Of a stretch of DNA of 20,988 nt, positions 14,850 through 20,065 are shown piece after piece. This DNA is from a virus. The position numbers and the translations under genes were made by a program. The notes beneath the pieces are model-generated. The model had not been told where the DNA came from. It saw only the letters and a program-made list of their open reading frames with translations, and searched no databases. Numbering within the stretch: position 1 is the first letter of the stretch; every line of letters starts with the position of its first letter. The stretch spans positions 1 through 20,988 of IMG/VR virus record IMGVR_UViG_3300034200_000820. The stretch is one strand, 5' to 3'.

Positions 14850-15127
14850 GTCTCTAACTCCTTGCGTAGGGTCTCTACGGTTGTTTCATCAATCAACAAT
14901 GCGATGCCACCTGCTTTGCGGATGTCATCGAGATGCTTCAACTGAAGCGCGGTGGGCTTTCCACCGTTTGCCTTACACTCCACCGCCACGAACTTGCCGT
15001 GGTGACAGATCAGAAAATCCGGTACGCCGCTCGAACCATACCCGCCGGTCGCAGGCATGGCGTAGTACGCACCGATGTCGTTAAGAATTCTCTTGACCTT
15101 AGCTTTGACCTTTGCTTCGGGGGTCAT
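14846..15127 (-). CDS. VRR-NUC domain nuclease
   Basis: A 93-residue protein that is essentially one VRR-NUC domain of the PD-(D/E)XK superfamily. The core is SGVPDFLICHHGKFVAVECKA, cut at its natural turn, with P36 and D37 then E50 and K52. A later Q62 in the QLKHL helix and the final strand (GGIALLIDE) complete the minimal fold. In phages, stand-alone VRR-NUC proteins of this size act as structure-specific nucleases, for example on Holliday-type junctions. All catalytic positions are present. ATG 15127 overlaps the preceding stop as ATGA. It is the third nuclease in this operon. Confidence 0.92.
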   Translation of the reverse strand: MTPEAKVKAKVKRILNDIGAYYAMPATGGYGSSGVPDFLICHHGKFVAVECKANGGKPTALQLKHLDDIRKAGGIALLIDETTVETLRKELET

Positions 15128-15387
15128 TGATCGAAATGTCGCAGCGCGTTGCTCTCTTTGACGATGGCTAATGCCTTGTCATAAATGGCGTGGTTCGCAT
15201 CAAACGGTAGCAGAACCGGCGTGTCGAGTTCGCAAAACCCTGCCGGAGCCTTTTCAGTTTTCGGCGTCCACACGGCAAGCAGAAAAACCTGCTCGATGTC
15301 AACCTCCTCGCCACCTCGTTCGCACTCTGCGCCAACCTCAACCTTGATGCCCGACAGCATCGTTTCAAAAACCGTGTCGTAAGACAT
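15124..15387 (-). CDS. Hypothetical protein, first gene of the long operon
   Basis: An 87-residue acidic protein starting at ATG 15387, with AGGAGG eight to nine bases upstream and a near-consensus promoter right before it. It is mostly beta and loop (FETMLSGIKVEVGAECERG, then EQVFLLAVWTPKTEKAPAG), ending in a helix (IYDKALAIVKESN). No domain is recognised. As the first gene of a long transcript it should be strongly expressed early. Its stop overlaps VRR-NUC as ATGA. Confidence 0.78.
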   Translation of the reverse strand: MSYDTVFETMLSGIKVEVGAECERGGEEVDIEQVFLLAVWTPKTEKAPAGFCELDTPVLLPFDANHAIYDKALAIVKESNALRHFDQ

Positions 15388-15407
15388 TTCTGTATCCTCC
15401 TGTTTAC

Positions 15408-15436
15408 ATATAACAATGTTTCTTTACACTTGTCAA
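15408..15436 (-). promoter_or_regulatory. Sigma70-type promoter of the long operon
   Basis: On the minus strand a perfect -35 TTGACA (15431-15436) is followed by a 17-base spacer and a -10 TTATAT (15408-15413). Transcription should begin near 15401, leaving a leader of about 14 bases that is mostly the AGGAGG ribosome site before ATG 15387. The spacer contains TGTAAAGAAACATTG (15414-15428), which recurs exactly upstream of the next operon at 17601-17615. An early promoter read by host RNA polymerase is the likely use. Confidence 0.82.
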
Positions 15437-15442
15437 GCACCG

Positions 15443-15679
15443 TCAGAACGGCGCGTAGGGGCGGGGTTGCTTCGGCTCGTCGAGCTGCAATTCAAGCTGT
15501 CGGGTCAACTGTTGTGGTCGCACCCACCACTCACGCAGCTCGTACAACTCGCGCTCGTAGTCGAATACCTGTTGGCGAATCCACGCCTCGTCGCTGTCAA
15601 TGGGAACCCACCAATCTTTCGGGATCTCGTTCGTCTCGTTCGTCTCGTTCGTCTCGTTCGTCTCGTTCGGTTCGTTCAT
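15443..15679 (-). CDS. Small protein with N-terminal Asn-Glu-Thr repeats
   Basis: A 78-residue protein starting at ATG 15679 with an ATGA overlap. It opens with NEP and then four NET triplets, encoded by a 9-bp tandem repeat. The rest is tryptophan- and acid-rich (WWVPIDSDEAWIRQQVF, DYERELYELREWWVRP) and ends in a Gln/Leu/Pro tail. No domain is recognised. The repeat could change length by slippage without breaking the frame, and looks like a flexible leader. It is the last gene of its operon, just before the promoter at 15408-15436. Confidence 0.72.
   Translation of the reverse strand: MNEPNETNETNETNETNEIPKDWWVPIDSDEAWIRQQVFDYERELYELREWWVRPQQLTRQLELQLDEPKQPRPYAPF
15626..15668. repeat. 9-bp tandem repeat (GTCTCGTTC) inside a CDS
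   Basis: About four and a half copies of GTCTCGTTC on the plus strand, followed by a variant (GGTTCGTTC). On the coding strand this gives in-frame Asn-Glu-Thr triplets. The unit is a multiple of three, so gain or loss of copies keeps the protein in frame. Confidence 0.88.
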
Positions 15680-15792
15680 CGCTGTAGCTCCATTAAAATT
15701 TGTAACTGCTCCTCCATCGCACGGATGATGTTGGCCTGTGCTGCAATCACCGCTTGCAACGCGGCTATGTAGTCAAGATCGGAATTGTTCAT
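15676..15792 (-). CDS. Small 38-residue helical protein
   Basis: A short gene linking its neighbours by ATGA overlaps at both ends (15789-15792 and 15676-15679). The protein is one amphipathic helix (SDLDYIAALQAVIAAQANII, then RAMEEQLQILMELQR), likely a small coiled coil. It carries no recognisable function. The double overlap and the absence of any other frame in this 117-bp stretch support it. Confidence 0.7.
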   Translation of the reverse strand: MNNSDLDYIAALQAVIAAQANIIRAMEEQLQILMELQR

Positions 15793-15989
15793 GCTTGCAT
15801 CCTCAACTCTTTCAACTCTTTCAATGCGCGTTTCTTGCACCGTTCAACCTCAAGCTCGGTCATGCCGACCGAAAGCCGTTCTGCGAGTTCTGTAACCACC
15901 ATCGAATGCGCGTCTGATGGAGCCGTGATCGCAAGCATTAGCGCAAGCACCAAAGCGTCGTGCGGGGTTTTCGGCGGGGGCGCGTTCAT
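15789..15989 (-). CDS. Small helical protein, possible DNA-binding
   Basis: A 66-residue protein. ATG 15989 is chosen because it overlaps the stop of the HTH gene upstream as ATGA; a TTG 15 bp earlier is unlikely. It is almost all helix (HDALVLALMLAITAPSDAHS, then VVTELAERLSVGMTELEVERC, cut at natural breaks) with a basic C-terminus (KKRALKELKELR). The pattern from ELAERLSVGMTELEVERCKK is compatible with a helix-turn-helix. It follows a small HTH protein and may work with it. The function is not known. Confidence 0.7.
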   Translation of the reverse strand: MNAPPPKTPHDALVLALMLAITAPSDAHSMVVTELAERLSVGMTELEVERCKKRALKELKELRMQA

Positions 15990-16126
15990 GCGTTGTCCTG
16001 CCAATCAAATGCGGCTAGCACCTCATAGACCACGAACAGCGACAGTTTCAGGGAGTCGGCTATCTCCCGCTCCTTCATGCCGTCCTTGTAGTACATCGTC
16101 AGAATCTGTAGGTCTGCGTCGTTCAT
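15986..16126 (-). CDS. Small 46-residue HTH protein
   Basis: A short gene with ATGA overlaps at both ends (16123-16126 and 15986-15989). Residues 4-40 read ADLQILTMYYKDGMKEREIA then DSLKLSLFVVYEVLAAF, the pattern of a sigma region 4 or MarR/Rok-like helix-turn-helix (a helix, the DGMKEREIADSL turn, a recognition helix). It contains nothing else, so it is a minimal DNA-binding protein, perhaps acting as a dimer. It may regulate the repeat-rich intergenic regions nearby. HTH assignment is by eye. Confidence 0.75.
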   Translation of the reverse strand: MNDADLQILTMYYKDGMKEREIADSLKLSLFVVYEVLAAFDWQDNA

Positions 16127-16515
16127 ACCTTGTGCTCCAATATTTCTTTTTTAGCTTTGGCGATAGCGGCACGGTAACGGTCAAAGTCCATCACATACAA
16201 GTCACCGTCCGCGTCTAACACTTCCGTCAGGCATAAAAGCAATTCAGGAGCAACAGCGACGGCGCGGCGCAACTGCTTGTTCTCCTCACGCAACTGCTCA
16301 ATCTCGGCGGTCAACTCTGCGGGGGTACAGTCCCATCCGTGGTATGTGTCCACCTCGTCTTCTAAGTTGTCCTCCTCATCAAAACTAGACGAGTCACCGT
16401 CAGCGTAGGCCAACGCCTCAGCAATGTAGCCATGCGCCTCGCTGCCTTCTTCGACTAACTCATACGCCGCACGCAAAGCGATAGCGATGCGGTTGAGCCG
16501 TTCTTGTTCGTTCAT
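16123..16515 (-). CDS. Acidic protein with central coiled coil
   Basis: A 130-residue protein starting at ATG 16515 with an ATGA overlap. The first part is helical (LNRIAIALRAAYELVEEG). The middle is strongly acidic (DGDSSSFDEEDNLEDEVD), followed by a heptad-like helix (PAELTAEIEQLREENKQL). The end is helical and basic (RYRAAIAKAKKEILEH). The acidic run might mimic DNA, as in some phage inhibitors, but this is only a possibility. No known domain is visible. Confidence 0.75.
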   Translation of the reverse strand: MNEQERLNRIAIALRAAYELVEEGSEAHGYIAEALAYADGDSSSFDEEDNLEDEVDTYHGWDCTPAELTAEIEQLREENKQLRRAVAVAPELLLCLTEVLDADGDLYVMDFDRYRAAIAKAKKEILEHKV

Positions 16516-16838
16516 GCCGCGTCCTCCTCTGCTTTCGATCCCTTTGCGTACTCTGCCCTGAGCATCGCCGTGGCTTTGGGACGAAGTTCACCAAACAACG
16601 AACTAACTCCTGTCGGTGGAAGGTTCTCAGCCTCATCAAAAAAATCAAGCCCGTCTGCGGCAAAGCAGATGACCGAATCCCATACACTTCCATCAGCCGC
16701 GTCCATACTAACCGTTAGCCGCCACTCGCTACCGTCCGGGCAAGTGACATAGATGTTCACATCGAAATAGCCGTATTTGCTGTTGTCGCAAACGCTGCTG
16801 TCAATGACGCTCGTATAGGTCTTGCTGTTGTCGGTCAT
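16512..16838 (-). CDS. Hypothetical beta-rich protein
   Basis: A 108-residue protein. ATG 16838 is preferred to a TTG six bases earlier; it lies just downstream of the preceding stop. The first 65 residues alternate short strands (YGYFDVNIYVTCPDGSEWRL; TVSMDAADGSVWDSVICF), suggesting a small beta sandwich. The end is helical (RPKATAMLRAEYAKGSKAEE). Two aspartate-glycine turns are prominent. No family is recognised. It ends in an ATGA overlap. Confidence 0.75.
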   Translation of the reverse strand: MTDNSKTYTSVIDSSVCDNSKYGYFDVNIYVTCPDGSEWRLTVSMDAADGSVWDSVICFAADGLDFFDEAENLPPTGVSSLFGELRPKATAMLRAEYAKGSKAEEDAA

Positions 16839-16840
16839 GT

Positions 16841-17011
16841 TCAACCCTTCCTCAAAAAATACTTCTCGCCATCCTCGTCCTCTACCAAATCATCTCTGTC
16901 GTACCACTCCGTGTCGTAGTCCCAAATCTCCACATCGATATTGTCCGGTGCCTCGATGACTTCGGGGATACCACCCCTGACGGTGACCACCACTCGCTTC
17001 TTCTCGTTCAT
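16841..17011 (-). CDS. Small 56-residue acidic protein
   Basis: A short gene starting at ATG 17011 with an ATGA overlap to its upstream neighbour; it stops at 16841, two bases before ATG 16838. The protein reads NEKKRVVVTVRGGIPEVIEA then PDNIDVEIWDYDTEWYDRDD, with an acidic C-terminus ending in KYFLRKG. The VTVRGGIPEV...VEIWDYD pattern matches small proteins I have seen in phages and plasmids, of unknown function. It is probably a small beta fold. Confidence 0.78.
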   Translation of the reverse strand: MNEKKRVVVTVRGGIPEVIEAPDNIDVEIWDYDTEWYDRDDLVEDEDGEKYFLRKG

Positions 17012-17370
17012 GCCTTGTCCTCCGCCTTAATATCGTCGAGCATATGCGTGGCGATCTCGTACCAGTTGACATCCTTCAGGAAGGCACGGGCGTAGTCCCC
17101 GACGAGACATTCTAACGAGCCGTCCTGAGTGACCACGCTATCGGCGTATTCTTCCAACAGTTGGCCAAGGCCGTAGGCGTCATCGTCGGCGACTTCGGTC
17201 GGGTACAAATCGCGGATGTCCAGACAGTCGAATATCTCTAGCGCAACGCGCCAAGTGGGATAGTTAGTCCAGCCGTTGTATCGGGTGTCGGTGGTCATCA
17301 GGTCGTATGCCTCCTCGTTCAACTGATCGATGTCAAGACTGATGGGGATGGTCAGTGATTGCTTGCTCAT
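17008..17370 (-). CDS. DUF7249-like conserved phage/plasmid protein
   Basis: A 120-residue protein starting at ATG 17370 with an ATGA overlap. It contains RYNGWTNYPTWRVALEIFD, the signature of a broadly distributed family found on phages and plasmids (DUF7249, from memory). The C-terminal half is acidic and helical (YGLGQLLEEYADSVV; ARAFLKDVNWYEIATHMLDD). The family has no proven function. Its presence supports a mobile-element setting. The name of the DUF is recalled, not checked. Confidence 0.82.
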   Translation of the reverse strand: MSKQSLTIPISLDIDQLNEEAYDLMTTDTRYNGWTNYPTWRVALEIFDCLDIRDLYPTEVADDDAYGLGQLLEEYADSVVTQDGSLECLVGDYARAFLKDVNWYEIATHMLDDIKAEDKA

Positions 17371-17567
17371 GTCTTGTCCTCCTGCTTTTCTTCGACATCA
17401 TTAATGAACTCTTCGGCGTGTACGCATCCGATATCTTTGAAAGCCCCGTCATCTTCTTCCCAAAGCTCTTGCGCCATGTCCGAAGCCTCGTCGCTGTCGT
17501 TGGCTTCGACCTCAATTTGATAAACCCGGTGTTCAATCCGGGCAAGTGACACCACAAACTTTTTCAT
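17367..17567 (-). CDS. Small protein, DpnD/PcfM-like
   Basis: A 66-residue protein starting at ATG 17567 with GGAGG upstream. The N-terminus is a beta strand pair (KKFVVSLARIEHRVYQIEVEA) followed by the helix DSDEASDMAQELWEED, then an acidic tail. This pattern, a strand-strand-helix with an EA-x-AxE pattern, is like the small DpnD/PcfM family common on plasmids and phages. The match is by eye. It is the first gene of its operon, 27 bp after the promoter-like element at 17594-17615. Confidence 0.72.
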   Translation of the reverse strand: MKKFVVSLARIEHRVYQIEVEANDSDEASDMAQELWEEDDGAFKDIGCVHAEEFINDVEEKQEDKT

Positions 17568-17593
17568 GCCTCGTCCTCCTCGTTTGGTTAGTC

Positions 17594-17615
17594 AGTAAGT
17601 CAATGTTTCTTTACA
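17594..17615 (-). promoter_or_regulatory. Promoter-like element shared with two other operon heads
   Basis: On the minus strand TGTAAAG, 8 bases, then ACTTACT. The same geometry is found at 20309-20330, and the first 15 bases (TGTAAAGAAACATTG) are identical to the spacer of the promoter at 15408-15436. The element precedes the operon that begins at 17567. No good -35 or -10 is present by sigma70 rules, so it may be a phage-specific promoter or an operator. Confidence 0.5.
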
Positions 17616-17685
17616 ATGGTTCGCACACTACCTAAGCGTTCGCACCCTGTCAAGTACGCCAAACTCACTTTTTTTAATCTTTTTT

Positions 17686-17702
17686 GGCGGAGCGGTCGCA
17701 CC
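17686..17702. repeat. 17-bp direct repeat, copy 1 (GGCGGAGCGGTCGCACC)
   Basis: This is identical to 17802-17818. It borders the AT tract on its left and runs into the 20-bp repeats on its right. It contains a TCGCAC iteron core. Confidence 0.9.
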
Positions 17703-17706
17703 CGCT

Positions 17707-17772
17707 AAGTCCGCTCGCACTCCGTCAAGTCCGCTCGCACCCCGTCAAGTCCGCTCGCACCCCGTCAAGTCC
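17707..17772. repeat. 20-bp tandem repeat, 3.3 copies (iteron-like)
   Basis: The unit is AAGTCCGCTCGCACCCCGTC. Copies lie at 17707-17726 (one mismatch), 17727-17746 and 17747-17766, with a partial copy at 17767-17772. Degenerate copies of the TCGCAC core continue on both sides. A 20-bp period (about two helical turns) puts each copy on the same face of the DNA, as for iterons and repressor arrays. Confidence 0.93.
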
Positions 17773-17801
17773 CTCAGATGCTCGATCTCAGGTCGCAAAA
17801 A

Positions 17802-17818
17802 GGCGGAGCGGTCGCACC
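17802..17818. repeat. 17-bp direct repeat, copy 2 (GGCGGAGCGGTCGCACC)
   Basis: This is identical to 17686-17702. It is preceded by five A, whereas copy 1 is preceded by six or more T. Confidence 0.9.
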
Positions 17819-17837
17819 GGGACTAGGCGTAGGGGCG

Positions 17838-17865
17838 AAAAAGGGGGCGGTGTCAGTCCCGCCCC
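17838..17865 (-). terminator. Rho-independent terminator of the right-hand operon
   Basis: Read on the minus strand, GGGGCGG pairs with CCGCCCC around an 8-base loop and is followed by C and five T (17838-17842). It lies 18 bp after the stop of the gene ending at 17884, so it closes the operon of six genes and separates it from the repeat region. Confidence 0.82.
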
Positions 17866-17883
17866 AAGCTTCACCGGAAACCC

Positions 17884-18144
17884 TTAACCACCCATATCCC
17901 GCTGCACCAATTCCCGGCACGGTTCCGGCAAGGCGGAAAAGGCAATGCGCCGCCCCAAGTGTCGCCCCGGCATAGCCGCGCAGTACTGCCCGAACCCTTG
18001 AGGATGAAACGGGTTTTCCGACATCCCCCGCGCACCGTACAGACCGCGCCCCTCCGGTTCAGTCATATAAACGGCGGTATATCGATCGAAAGTCTCGCCG
18101 CCGTTGTCATAGATGCGAACGGTTTTTAGCGTGTTCGTTTTCAT
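17884..18144 (-). CDS. Conserved mobile-element protein (GMSENPFHPQGFGQYC family)
   Basis: An 86-residue protein starting at ATG 18144. It begins with a strand pair (TVRIYDNGGETFDRYTAVYM) and then shows the highly recognisable block GARGMSENPFHPQGFGQYC, followed by HLGRRIAFSALPEPCRELV. This family is common on plasmids and phages of Gram-negative bacteria and has no known function. The IYDNGGETFDRYT start and the NPFHPQGFGQ block are its hallmarks. It is the last gene of the right-hand operon and is followed by a terminator. Confidence 0.85.
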   Translation of the reverse strand: MKTNTLKTVRIYDNGGETFDRYTAVYMTEPEGRGLYGARGMSENPFHPQGFGQYCAAMPGRHLGRRIAFSALPEPCRELVQRDMGG

Positions 18145-18156
18145 TGTCCGCGCCCC

Positions 18157-18777
18157 TTAGTTAAAATACCGCGACGCAAGGCCGCGCCCGAATTCGCGGA
18201 GAAAATACCGCGACGCAAGGCCGCGCCCGAATTCGCGGAGAAAGTACCGCCGGAGCCAATCGCCGCCCGAAAACCCATTATATTTTTGTTCGATTGACAC
18301 GATATTGGGCAAGTAATCGTGCGCCGCTATGGTCGCAGCTTCGATAGTGCTGTAAGACTTTTTCCCGGCGACGATATAGGCGGTGGGCGGCATGCAGTAA
18401 TCCCGCACATAATCCCATAAGGCACTAGCCGCGACTGCGGCGACGGCGCGGCGGTACTCCGTCGGGTAATACTGCCCGGTTGTGTAGTGGATGCGTACCT
18501 TGCCGTCGTCTAGCGTTTGAATGTTCAGCCGACCGGAAAAAGCCCACCTCGCAGCGTCCAACAGATTGCGCCCCGTGATGCCGTGCGCCCTTTCGATCGA
18601 ATGTAGCAGCGTACGGGCATCCTGCAAGTCTCGCGTTATGCCGCGCATCTCCGCACGGTACGCTACCGGGTCGCCGTAATTGCCGTACTCTAGGCCGGGG
18701 CGCGACCGGATGAAGGCGTGCAGAGCTTCGAGGATGTTAGTTTTGAGGAGGTCGGGGGTGCCGTATGTCGTGTCCAT
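18157..18777 (-). CDS. Hypothetical protein with duplicated C-terminal tail
   Basis: A 206-residue protein starting at ATG 18777 behind the repeated leader with CGGAG. The N-terminal two-thirds is helical (LLKTNILEALHAFIRSRPG; AEMRGITRDLQDARTLLHSI), and the middle has a strand pair (KVRIHYTTGQYYPTEYRRAV). The C-terminus ends in two exact copies of a 13-residue unit (RYFLREFGRGLAS), encoded by a perfect 39-bp tandem repeat, so the last part of the protein was recently doubled. Without the extra copy the protein would be about 193 residues. The function is not recognised. The tail is basic and amphipathic, and doubling could be harmless or could affect binding. Confidence 0.78.
   Translation of the reverse strand: MDTTYGTPDLLKTNILEALHAFIRSRPGLEYGNYGDPVAYRAEMRGITRDLQDARTLLHSIERAHGITGRNLLDAARWAFSGRLNIQTLDDGKVRIHYTTGQYYPTEYRRAVAAVAASALWDYVRDYCMPPTAYIVAGKKSYSTIEAATIAAHDYLPNIVSIEQKYNGFSGGDWLRRYFLREFGRGLASRYFLREFGRGLASRYFN
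18164..18241. repeat. Perfect 39-bp tandem duplication in a CDS
   Basis: Two identical 39-bp units, 18164-18202 and 18203-18241, with the start of a third diverged copy after them. The unit is 13 codons, so the frame is kept. The identity is perfect, which points to a recent event, or to an assembly artefact. Confidence 0.95.
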
Positions 18778-18797
18778 TTTCGTTTTCTCCGGTGTAG
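18775..18797 (-). promoter_or_regulatory. Repeated translation leader, copy 1
   Basis: On the minus strand CACCGGAGMAAACGAAMATG (M = A or C) runs into the start codon of the gene at 18777, preceded by CTA. CGGAG is the ribosome site. The same 23-bp sequence precedes the starts at 19287 (identical) and 20272 (two changes). Confidence 0.85.
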
Positions 18798-18801
18798 TGG
18801 G

Positions 18802-19287
18802 TTAGCAGGGGAAAAACTTGCCGTCTTCGGTAAAGGCGTACTCGTTTATTTCGATACTCTCATCTACCGCCTCATCCGATAATTGCCACTCCATGTCGTC
18901 GCGCCAAGCTTTAAACGCGGCATAGATAGCAGCATCAAACGCGGCGCACGGGTCGCTAGTGCGTTTCCATTCATCATAAAAAGTAGTGTATAGCGTAGCG
19001 TCAAGGTAATAACCGGTCGGCATTGCGTTCCGGTCTAACTCCGAAAGCTTCAACCCGCGAAACAATGCCGGGGGCGCGTGTAGTGTGTAGTCAATCGGGC
19101 AATACGCGCCAATGCTCCATTCCTTCAAGATTGCGCCGAATTGGTCGCAAAAATGCACGAGGGATTGCTGCGATTCACGCGACCTCCATGTGTAATCCGC
19201 CCCGTCGCGGTACCAATCCCGCGCCCGTTGCTTTGCCGCGTCCGACAATTCCGAAAAGGCGTAGACCTGAATTTCGATCGTTCTCAT
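18802..19287 (-). CDS. Conserved phage/plasmid protein (ELSDAAKQRARDWYRDG family)
   Basis: A 161-residue protein. ATG 19287 is chosen because it directly follows the conserved leader with CGGAG; the much longer open frame upstream (to 19563) runs through two hairpins and into the neighbouring gene. The N-terminus (RTIEIQVYAFSELSDAAKQR, then ARDWYRDG) is the mark of a family widespread on phages, plasmids and islands, sometimes labelled antitoxin-like without proof. The middle holds a beta-rich part (YYLDATLYTTFYDEW), and the end is acidic. The function is unknown. Confidence 0.83.
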   Translation of the reverse strand: MRTIEIQVYAFSELSDAAKQRARDWYRDGADYTWRSRESQQSLVHFCDQFGAILKEWSIGAYCPIDYTLHAPPALFRGLKLSELDRNAMPTGYYLDATLYTTFYDEWKRTSDPCAAFDAAIYAAFKAWRDDMEWQLSDEAVDESIEINEYAFTEDGKFFPC

Positions 19288-19307
19288 TTTCGTTTTCTCC
19301 GGTGTAG
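19285..19307 (-). promoter_or_regulatory. Repeated translation leader, copy 2
   Basis: This is identical to the copy at 18775-18797 over 23 bp, ending in the start codon at 19287. Confidence 0.85.
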
Positions 19308-19322
19308 GTTTAGGCTCATCAA

Positions 19323-19356
19323 GCACCGCGTCACGGTGCGACCGGCTCCCGCCGGT
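19323..19356 (-). other. Two adjacent RNA hairpins between genes
   Basis: A 6-bp stem GCACCG/CGGTGC with a 5-base loop (19323-19339) and, one base away, a 6-bp stem ACCGGC/GCCGGT with a 4-base loop (19341-19356). Both are perfect. No T tract follows on either strand, so they are not standard terminators. They lie in the 79-bp gap before the leader of the gene at 19287 and may be RNA processing or stability elements. Confidence 0.65.
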
Positions 19357-19366
19357 TTCGCCTTGT

Positions 19367-19675
19367 TTAGTCTCCGAACATGTCTCGAACATGGCGCACC
19401 AAGGCGCGGCGGTTCCTCCCATATTGCCAATCTGTGCAATCGAGATAACCCGGCATCGAATACCGCGCCGCGTAGTACCGCCCCGGCATCGCGCTAAAGG
19501 TCTCCGGGTCAGCCGTGCCGGTGCTGCATTCGCCACATCGTAGCGTCCCGTCCTGCATCGCATCGCGCCGGTCGTTATGGTCGAATGTTGCCCACTCGTG
19601 GCTATATAGCGTCGCGCCGCACCGGGCGCATTCGGCGGTGTATAACGCGCCTTTCTGGGTTACTTGCAGTTCCAC
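19367..19675 (-). CDS. Zinc-ribbon protein (RYSMPGYLDCTDW family)
   Basis: A 102-residue protein starting at GTG 19675. CARCG (C16, C19) and CGEC (C47, C50) form a four-cysteine zinc ribbon in the first half. The second half holds the conserved block RYYAARYSMPGYLDCTDWQY followed by a helix ending in RHVRDMFGD. This combination is known from many plasmids and phages, and no function has been shown. The start lies within the 18-bp junction GGAGGGCTGAACCGTGGA that also occurs at 20061-20078. Confidence 0.82.
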   Translation of the reverse strand: MELQVTQKGALYTAECARCGATLYSHEWATFDHNDRRDAMQDGTLRCGECSTGTADPETFSAMPGRYYAARYSMPGYLDCTDWQYGRNRRALVRHVRDMFGD

Positions 19676-19688
19676 GGTTCAGCCCTCC
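19671..19688 (-). repeat. Repeated gene junction, copy 1
   Basis: GGAGGGCTGAACCGTGGA spans the stop of one gene (TGA), three bases, and the GTG start of the next. The identical sequence at 20061-20078 does the same for another gene pair. GGAGGG serves as the ribosome site. Confidence 0.88.
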
Positions 19689-20065
19689 CCTGCAAGACGC
19701 GACCGACCCAATTTTAGCCGGGCGGCGGTTAGTGCCTGTTCCGCCTTTTCAAGCGCGGCTTCCGCATCGTCCAATTCCTCATAGTCGGCGGTTTCCCATT
19801 CAGTCCAGTACGAATCGCCGTCGCCGTCCCGGTATATTTTCTGCCACTCGTCGGGGGTGTAGTGCTTATGCAGACACGCGTCGGAGCAGTAATACTCACA
19901 TCCGCTGTCGACGCAGTAGCCCTCCGACATGGTCGAGCAACACTCGTCGCAGATGCGCTGCGGCTCATCTAACAGGTCTAGGATGGTCTCGTACCGGTGC
20001 ATGGCATCGTCGCGCCCACGCTGCGCCGCCTTGAATGCCGCTTCCGTTTTGCTGAGGTTGTCCAC
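19679..20065 (-). CDS. Cysteine-rich zinc-finger protein
   Basis: A 128-residue protein starting at GTG 20065. Residues 38-66 hold seven cysteines and two histidines: ICDECCSTMSEGYCVDSGCE then YYCSDACLHKHYT, consistent with one or two zinc sites like those in small phage and plasmid zinc fingers. An N-terminal helix (LSKTEAAFKAAQRGRDDAMH) and a C-terminal charged helix (DAEAALEKAEQALTAARLKL) flank it, the latter a likely coiled coil. The region between is acidic (DGDGDSYWTEWETADYEELD). No enzymatic motif is seen. It probably mediates protein or nucleic acid contacts. Confidence 0.8.
   Translation of the reverse strand: MDNLSKTEAAFKAAQRGRDDAMHRYETILDLLDEPQRICDECCSTMSEGYCVDSGCEYYCSDACLHKHYTPDEWQKIYRDGDGDSYWTEWETADYEELDDAEAALEKAEQALTAARLKLGRSRLAGEG

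Larger units (their letters stand above)
17568..17837. other. Gene-free region with 20-bp iteron-like repeats and an AT tract
   Basis: I see no gene here on either strand. It holds, from left to right: a promoter-like element (17594-17615), two TCGCAC motifs (17621, 17640) 19 bp apart, an AT-rich tract (17661-17685), the 17-bp repeat GGCGGAGCGGTCGCACC, an array of 20-bp repeats, an imperfect palindrome (17772-17792), and a second copy of the 17-bp repeat. The regular spacing of TCGCAC beside an AT tract resembles an iteron origin or a multi-site operator. Confidence 0.7.

Noticed and set aside
17707-17772. CRISPR array
   Set aside because: The units are directly adjacent without spacers, and no cas genes are present; the Cas4-like nuclease is a replication-type phage enzyme.
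17851-17857. TGTCAG in the terminator loop as another right-end iteron
   Set aside because: A 6-7 base match in one loop is expected by chance and lacks the flanking bases of the motif.
19288-19563. 92-residue N-terminal extension of the gene at 18802-19287
   Set aside because: It overlaps the zinc-ribbon gene, is rich in Arg and Cys without pattern, and passes through two hairpins; the family starts at the ATG behind the conserved leader.
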